DNA of 64,000 nt from Lindgomyces ingoldianus (lineage: Eukaryota; Ascomycota; Dothideomycetes; Pleosporales; Lindgomycetaceae), in NCBI RefSeq assembly GCF_010093535.1, contig NW_022985225.1, positions 141,329-205,328 on the forward strand. Direction: 5' to 3'. Made by a program: the position numbers and the translations under genes. The notes under the pieces are model-generated. The model did not search any database and was not told the origin of the DNA. It worked only from the letters and a program-made list of their open reading frames with translations. Position 1 is the first letter of the stretch, and each line of letters starts with the position of its first letter. Positions 59,531 to 64,000 of the stretch are shown here, one piece after another.

Positions 59531-60116
59531 TGCGACGATGCTGGCAGATGTTCGCTGTACTGTCCTCCTGATGACCTTGCTGGTTCGGAAAAAGGTAAAC
59601 AGAGTGGACTCTTGGCCAAGGTCGAAGCCTCTGTGGAAGGCTGATACTAGAGGAAGGTTGTGGATGGCAACGGCAAATAAATGGCGAAGAAGGAATAGGT
59701 GACTATGTCCGGGCTCCGGTACAGGTCTAGCACCAGGACTCTTCACCTCTGGCACTTCGTCGTCATGGGTGTTCGTTTTCACGCGCTTCCAAGGTCGGTC
59801 CCTGTGGCTAGTGCCCAAGTCACGTGAACCCTAACCCTTCACACTCGCCTCAATGCCCTATCTCCTTAATTTCTCGGTTCAACGCGCTCATGCCATCTGC
59901 ATAAAGGAGACAACCATCCACGCTCAGGCTTGTAATCCCAGGGCCTCTTGGCTATGGTGGTGTCCGATACAGGCGTCGACTTCCGAGTAGCCAGAGGTCA
60001 CCCCTTTCGGTGTTGTCGGGAACCGCACGCGTTTTCGATCTGACATCCAGCATTGCCATGTTGGTAAGCATCTACATTATTGGCAAACTTGTGGCCAACG
60101 CCTCACACCTTCTGAT
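59531..60116. promoter_or_regulatory. Upstream region of DNM1
   Basis: Presumed promoter and 5' leader of the minus-strand gene. The Dnm1 frame stays open upstream to 59,818, but the translated extension (MGTSHRDRPW...) is not conserved in the family as known and precedes the standard start, so it is read as leader. No RNA gene is recognised. Confidence 0.45.
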
Positions 60117-61079
60117 GTGTGCCTATCTTTCCCGGCGCTGAAGGCAGCTTTAACTTGGAAGTGCAAAGGAAAAAAAAAGTACAACTTTAAGAGTATTATC
60201 TTTTCTAATTTACTCTGCTCTGTGTTAAATGTCCCTAAAATACAACCCCAAGTCAAATTAACTTTCTATTGCCGTGAGCGGCTTAAATTGTTAAAGGACA
60301 CAAAGAAGGTGACGTTAATATTACAAGCGTTGCTTTCTCTAATATTTCGCTTCCCTGCCTCAGGCTTACGAAACCAGCATAATAGAAGCACAACAAGACG
60401 CGCAGGGCAGCTTAGGTAAATTTAGTTACAAAATATAATTGCATGTTGGGCGTAGCGTGTCGACAAACCAAAAGCTCTGCTTGGTCGTACAGTGGTCGCC
60501 CGGAGATGGTCGTCGGCGAATCAAGCGCTCAGGTTGATCGCTCGGTTTGACACTGATATTATGTCACCGTCCTCCGGCCGAATTGGGGTTGATCCTAGTA
60601 TGACAAGCACTGTCTCTACTACTGTATGGAGCGAGTGAGGCGAGGTAGAGTAGGTCGGCTCTGTTTCAGCTATACTAGGATGGGGAGAGAAAGAAGTGAA
60701 TGTTACGATATCTTACCTCGACTTTCCTATTGCTAGATGTCTTCTGACGATAACAGAGGGTCTTAGGGAAAGGGAGAAGGGTAAGAGATAGGGACAGAAG
60801 GGAGAGAGTCACGTAATACTTCTCTAACATATAACAGGGCAAGGAGGGTGTACAGTCCTCTATGCAATCTAGCTAGAAGTATAGTAAAGAAGAAAGTTAG
60901 TAGAAAGTAAAAGAAAGTAAAAATAGTAAAATAACTAAGTAGGTTTAGTTTTTTTATATAAAAAAAATCTTTTACACACTTTATATTAAAAAAATTATTA
61001 AATATACTACTATACTTAAGGTTGTGCTTTAAAGATAAGAATAACTACACTGTTTTAAATAGTAAAGAGAGAGTAAGAC
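60117..61079. other. Mixed, gene-poor stretch
   Basis: 60,150-60,440 is fairly AT-rich and looks like a decayed repeat; the translated piece AYETSIIEAQQDAQGSL (about 60,363-60,413) recalls a transposase N-terminus, but only weakly. 60,440-60,850 is GC-normal, with a purine-rich tract (about 60,770-60,815) shortly after a TGTTACGATATC at 60,701, which could be an LTR edge; no partner was found. 60,880-61,080 is AT-rich with poly-A/T runs. No gene is supported. Confidence 0.35.
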
Positions 61080-61081
61080 TA

Positions 61082-62020
61082 ACGTACACCACAGGCAAGT
61101 TGCTCACACACCTAAGTTGCTTACTTTTGCTAAGACTCTACTAAACTACTCTTTCTACACTACTTAGGTGTAAAAGCCACTGTTACGCCCCTACCACACA
61201 TCGCGGTCTACGGTTGGACTGATGGGGATTTCTGGGAAGTGCCCCACTCTCTAGACAGACAAGGATGGAACCCGTTTATGCTTGAGTGGGAGGAGGTGAT
61301 AGGCCCGGACAAACAAGGTCTGGAACAAGCGGAATAGCCGCTAGGCAAGTGCCTTGTCTAATAGAGACATTAGCAAGAACGTGCGATAGCTCGTAAGAGA
61401 TAGTTAGTAGGTGCTGCATCCTCTTGCAAGCCTAGGCTGGCTTCCGCGAGACTCTACAGTTACTAGCAACTATATAGGCTAGGTATAGGATTAACCTTAA
61501 GGAGGTGTAGTTGACGTTTAGTTTATTCTATATAGACTAAGTAGCATTCTAGCTTTTTAACAAGCTAAATACTAGTTGTATATCCTGCACTCTATATACC
61601 TCCTCTCCTGTTTACCTGAACTGTTTGACCTAGCGTCCTATACTGCTGTCAGAGGGCAAACCACGATCAGGCCTATCCTACCCCAGCTCCCTTCGAACAC
61701 AGTGCCAGTAACCAGGCCGTACACCTGGAAGCACCGCACCTCTTTTCTCCGCTAAACCCAGTAAAGGCCCGCGTACTCGTAAAAAACCCGCGAGTAAGGA
61801 TTATAACAGCAACTTGCCTATAGTATACGTTAGCTACAGCATGTTACTTTAAAAGTCTTATGTTTTATTTAAAAGCCTAAAGCGTAAGCTATATCTAACA
61901 TTTTTTTAGTGCGTCTAAGTAGTGTTGCTAGAAATGCATTAGTGTAGGAAGAGTAGTTTAGTAGGGTCTTAGCAAAAGTAAGCAACTTAGGTGTGTAAGC
62001 AACTCGCCTGTGGTGTACGT
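61082..62020. mobile_element. Rearranged MITE M6 with inserted LTR
   Basis: Ends ACGTACACCACAGGCAAGTT and its reverse complement with flanking TA (61080-61081, 62021-62022). The two halves are unequal. The left arm is cut short (about 61,082-61,160) and joined to a fragment of a right-type end, which carries the LTR at 61,181-61,808 and ends in GTATACGT near 61,831. A full right arm follows. RIP is light here compared with the copies in the AT-rich block. Confidence 0.7.
61181..61808. mobile_element. Solo LTR (628 bp)
   Basis: TGTTACGCCCC...GGATTATAACA between GCCAC and GCAAC, a 5-bp target duplication with one mismatch. The uninterrupted MITE sequence reads GTAAGCAACTTGCC. GC-rich and hardly mutated. 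Length and TGTTAC...TAACA ends resemble the solo LTR at 47,378-47,984, but the interiors are not obviously alike. Confidence 0.7.
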
Positions 62021-62022
62021 TA

Positions 62023-62289
62023 CTATGTACCTTTTAACTATTTCTTTTTACTTATAGTTTAATAGCTTTTAGAGAAATAGGAGTGTATTATAACAGAGAC
62101 AAATTACTGCTAAGCCTTGCTTGTTAAGATTTATGCTTATATACAAAGCACAGGCCATGCCACCTCCAAACAGGTCAGGTGAGGCTATATTAGCCCGTTC
62201 TGGGACATCAGGCCTTACTCTCTAGGTGTGATTTCTTCCCTCTTTGTACTTATTACCACCTTTAGGCCTAATAACCTCCTAGCTAAGCT
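62023..62289. other. Unassigned flank of M6
   Basis: No open frame or repeat partner recognised. It may belong to the same decayed transposon as the next feature, since it lies downstream on the same (minus) strand. Confidence 0.3.
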
Positions 62290-62502
62290 CGCTAGCAAGG
62301 TGTCTCCTCACAGCCATATCCGTCAAGGCGTGCCTTCTGGGTGAGAGATTGCTGAACCTCGCTAGTCTGCATATTCAGATGGCCAGATTGGTGAGCACCT
62401 TTAAGATATTCATCTTTAATAACAAGAGGGACAGCGTTAGGATTAAATCCACGCTTAATTGCTTGACCGTAGATACTATCAACAGTGTAGTTTAGTAGTC
62501 TA
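62290..62502 (-). pseudogene. Tc1/mariner-type transposase fragment
   Basis: Reverse-strand translation stays open for about 65 codons and reads, in part, LLNYTVDSIYGQAIKRGFNP, then PLVIKDEYLKGAHQSGHL and LDGYGCEETPC. This resembles the helix-turn-helix and linker (KDAPRSGRP...RDRYGRE) of fungal Tc1/mariner transposases. It is stopped at about 62,290. No DDE catalytic block or terminal repeats were found, so it is a remnant. Composition is only mildly RIPed. Confidence 0.6.
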
Positions 62503-64000
62503 GTAATTGTAAGGACGGAGCTCTATACCACTGCGCCAATACAACCAAAAAGGTACGAATAATCAACCAACAGTTGATTATTGCGTACAGAATAGTATAT
62601 ATACCCGTCGCACGTAAGCGCCATCTCGGCCTTACAGTAATTAAGATGACCTGTTGGGCAGTTTTACCCCTAGATGGCGATTTCAGGGCAACAACTAAAG
62701 CTTGAGTAGCGATATTGTGATTATGCGATATAGACATGAAATAAATCGTAGTGTAGCTGGAAATCTATTGAAATTTGTTCGGAATGAGGGACTAAGAACC
62801 TCTGAGTTTTGTGCCAAGACCGTGGCGTTTTTAGCGTGGGCAAAGACTTTTGTAAGGCTTATTCGCAGGTAGCTGAACTAATGTCATGGCTGCTCTGGAG
62901 GCTCCACAACACCCTTCTGCTGTACCACCACCCAGGCTTACAGGCACACATCAGCCTGCCGGAGGAGCTACTTCCAGCTCCAGTAGTTTCTAGTGCAGGA
63001 TCCCAGGGCCTATAAAGAAAGAGAGAGACTCCGGGTAGAAGAAGATATTAGACACTATTAGAACGTACTATGCACCGGCGACCAAGGTAGATTGACAGTT
63101 AAGATTTTCCCCTGCTAGACCCAAACGATAGCGGATGTGTATCTTTCTTGCCTGATTCAGCTGATCGCAAAGTCAGCGTGTGTTTAGGTCTGTGGGTTGT
63201 TAGCCACAAGGTTTATGGTACCAGATATCAGAAATTTTTAAGCGCCACCCTACTTATTGGGGATAATACTCATGGCTACCGATCAATAAGTCTCTTCAGG
63301 GGATAAAGAAGGGTAATAAATTTGGCAGTATTCTTTCCTGGAAACGAATATGGCATGTCAACAAATGCTTTGGAGCATATGTATGGAGGAATGAATATAT
63401 TCAGTATTTTGCTCAAATGAAAAGGGTGTTCAAAGGAAAGGCAATTTTGTTTCGAACCAGGCCTTTGTGCTAACATGCAACATCACATAGAAGGACTGTC
63501 TATAGACAGCACGCTGGTATTGGTGGTTCCTGCTTTATATACATGATCATGGACAATCCAGAGTCCAAGTATACCAACCAAGATCCAGTTCACCATATAT
63601 TCCAAAGAGGTCACCGTGGTGGGTAGAAAGAACAGAACCTGACCCTACTCACTATATTTTGGGCATTACTGTGTGTCCTACTAAGTCATCATAAGCTTCC
63701 GTGTTCGTCAGCTTTCTGCTGAGGTGTCGATGAAGCCATCTATCTAACTCCCCACTGTGAACCACTAGACACAGCCTTACACTACCATAGTTTAATGTCG
63801 CCCCAACCACACAAGATGCAGGGAAACGCATTGTGAAATCTCACTTGGCCTTTAGGTAGACGGCGCATCGCACAGCTCATCACAAGTGGAAGCCGGGTTG
63901 AGGATGTTGCCAGCAAGAGGGGTTGGCTAGTTTGAAATGCAACGCTTTAGTTGTTTGCCGATGTCGAGACTTCAGTTTTTTCGGTGCCTAAGATGAGGTT
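62503..64000. other. Unassigned region at the window end
   Basis: GC-normal, no long frames. A 68-codon plus frame at 62,809-63,015 and a 66-codon minus frame at 63,276-63,476 have no recognisable motif. In another frame, 62,890-62,990 gives a Pro/Ser-rich piece (MAALEAPQHPSAVPPPRL) soon stopped. A pol III A-box-like TGGCGCAGTGG on the minus strand near 62,530 has no tRNA around it. Probably decayed repeat or intergenic DNA. Confidence 0.35.

Noticed and set aside
59531..59818. Extended start of Dnm1 at 59,818
   Set aside because: The frame is open, but the added 96 residues are unlike the family, and ATG 59,530 gives the standard MAALGEELL start.
62517..62560. tRNA gene on the minus strand (TGGCGCAGTGG)
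   Set aside because: Only an A-box-like stretch; no matching acceptor stem, anticodon arm or T-arm at the right distance.

Overview
The window is nuclear DNA of a filamentous ascomycete (Pezizomycotina). Three things point there: short introns of 51-130 nt with GTACGT/GTAAGT donors and CTAAC/CTGAC branch sites, the sequences of the four recognisable genes, and repeat-induced point mutation (RIP) in the repeats. In the RIPed DNA, CpA/TpG and CpG are almost gone, TpA is in excess, and reading frames are full of TAA/TAG. The species cannot be read from this; a Dothideomycete-like genome with AT-isochores fits but is a guess.

Region 1 (1-51,572) is an AT-rich block of nested, RIPed transposable elements, cut by two assembly gaps (21,761-22,455 and 39,365-39,423). 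Most boundaries come from terminal repeats plus target-site duplications, and many from an 'empty' paralogous site elsewhere in the window. The scaffold is a Ty3/Gypsy family, here called G1 (LTR about 290 bp, coding strand minus). Copy A (1-28,142) is cut by the window start. Copy B (30,699-48,121) is full length. An outermost copy A2 survives at 29,791-30,698 and 48,127-51,572. Inserted in these are: a second Gypsy family G2 (11,537-17,201 and 41,013-46,676); two Copia elements (346-5,826 and 17,559-24,025); pogo/Fot1-type DNA transposons (8,189-10,049; 34,234-36,072; 48,502-51,465); 1.1-kb palindromic MITEs built from the pogo end (6,122-7,221; 7,613-10,573; 49,374-50,473); non-coding LTR elements full of hairpin repeats (25,026-26,912; 37,491-39,071); a short deletion derivative of G1 (28,204-29,785); two TRIM-type miniature LTR elements (30,000-30,421; 46,739-47,169); and several weakly mutated solo LTRs.

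Region 2 (about 51,573-60,100) is an ordinary GC-balanced gene island with four genes: a small secreted, probably GPI-anchored Ser/Thr-rich protein (+); cytoplasmic dynein intermediate chain (-, three exons); ATP synthase subunit e (+, three exons); and the dynamin-related mitochondrial fission GTPase Dnm1 (-, four exons). The two mitochondrial genes converge on each other. The dynein and subunit-e genes share a divergent promoter.

Region 3 (about 60,100-64,000) is mixed, mostly non-coding DNA. It holds a rearranged MITE with a young LTR inside (61,082-62,020), a decayed Tc1/mariner-type transposase fragment and unassigned sequence.

The most notable observation is that RIP is uneven within single elements. 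In LTR pair after LTR pair the outer edges, next to unique flanking DNA, keep CpA/CpG, while the same positions in the inner-facing LTR are mutated. No new defence or metabolic system is visible; the novelty lies in transposon architecture and RIP topology.
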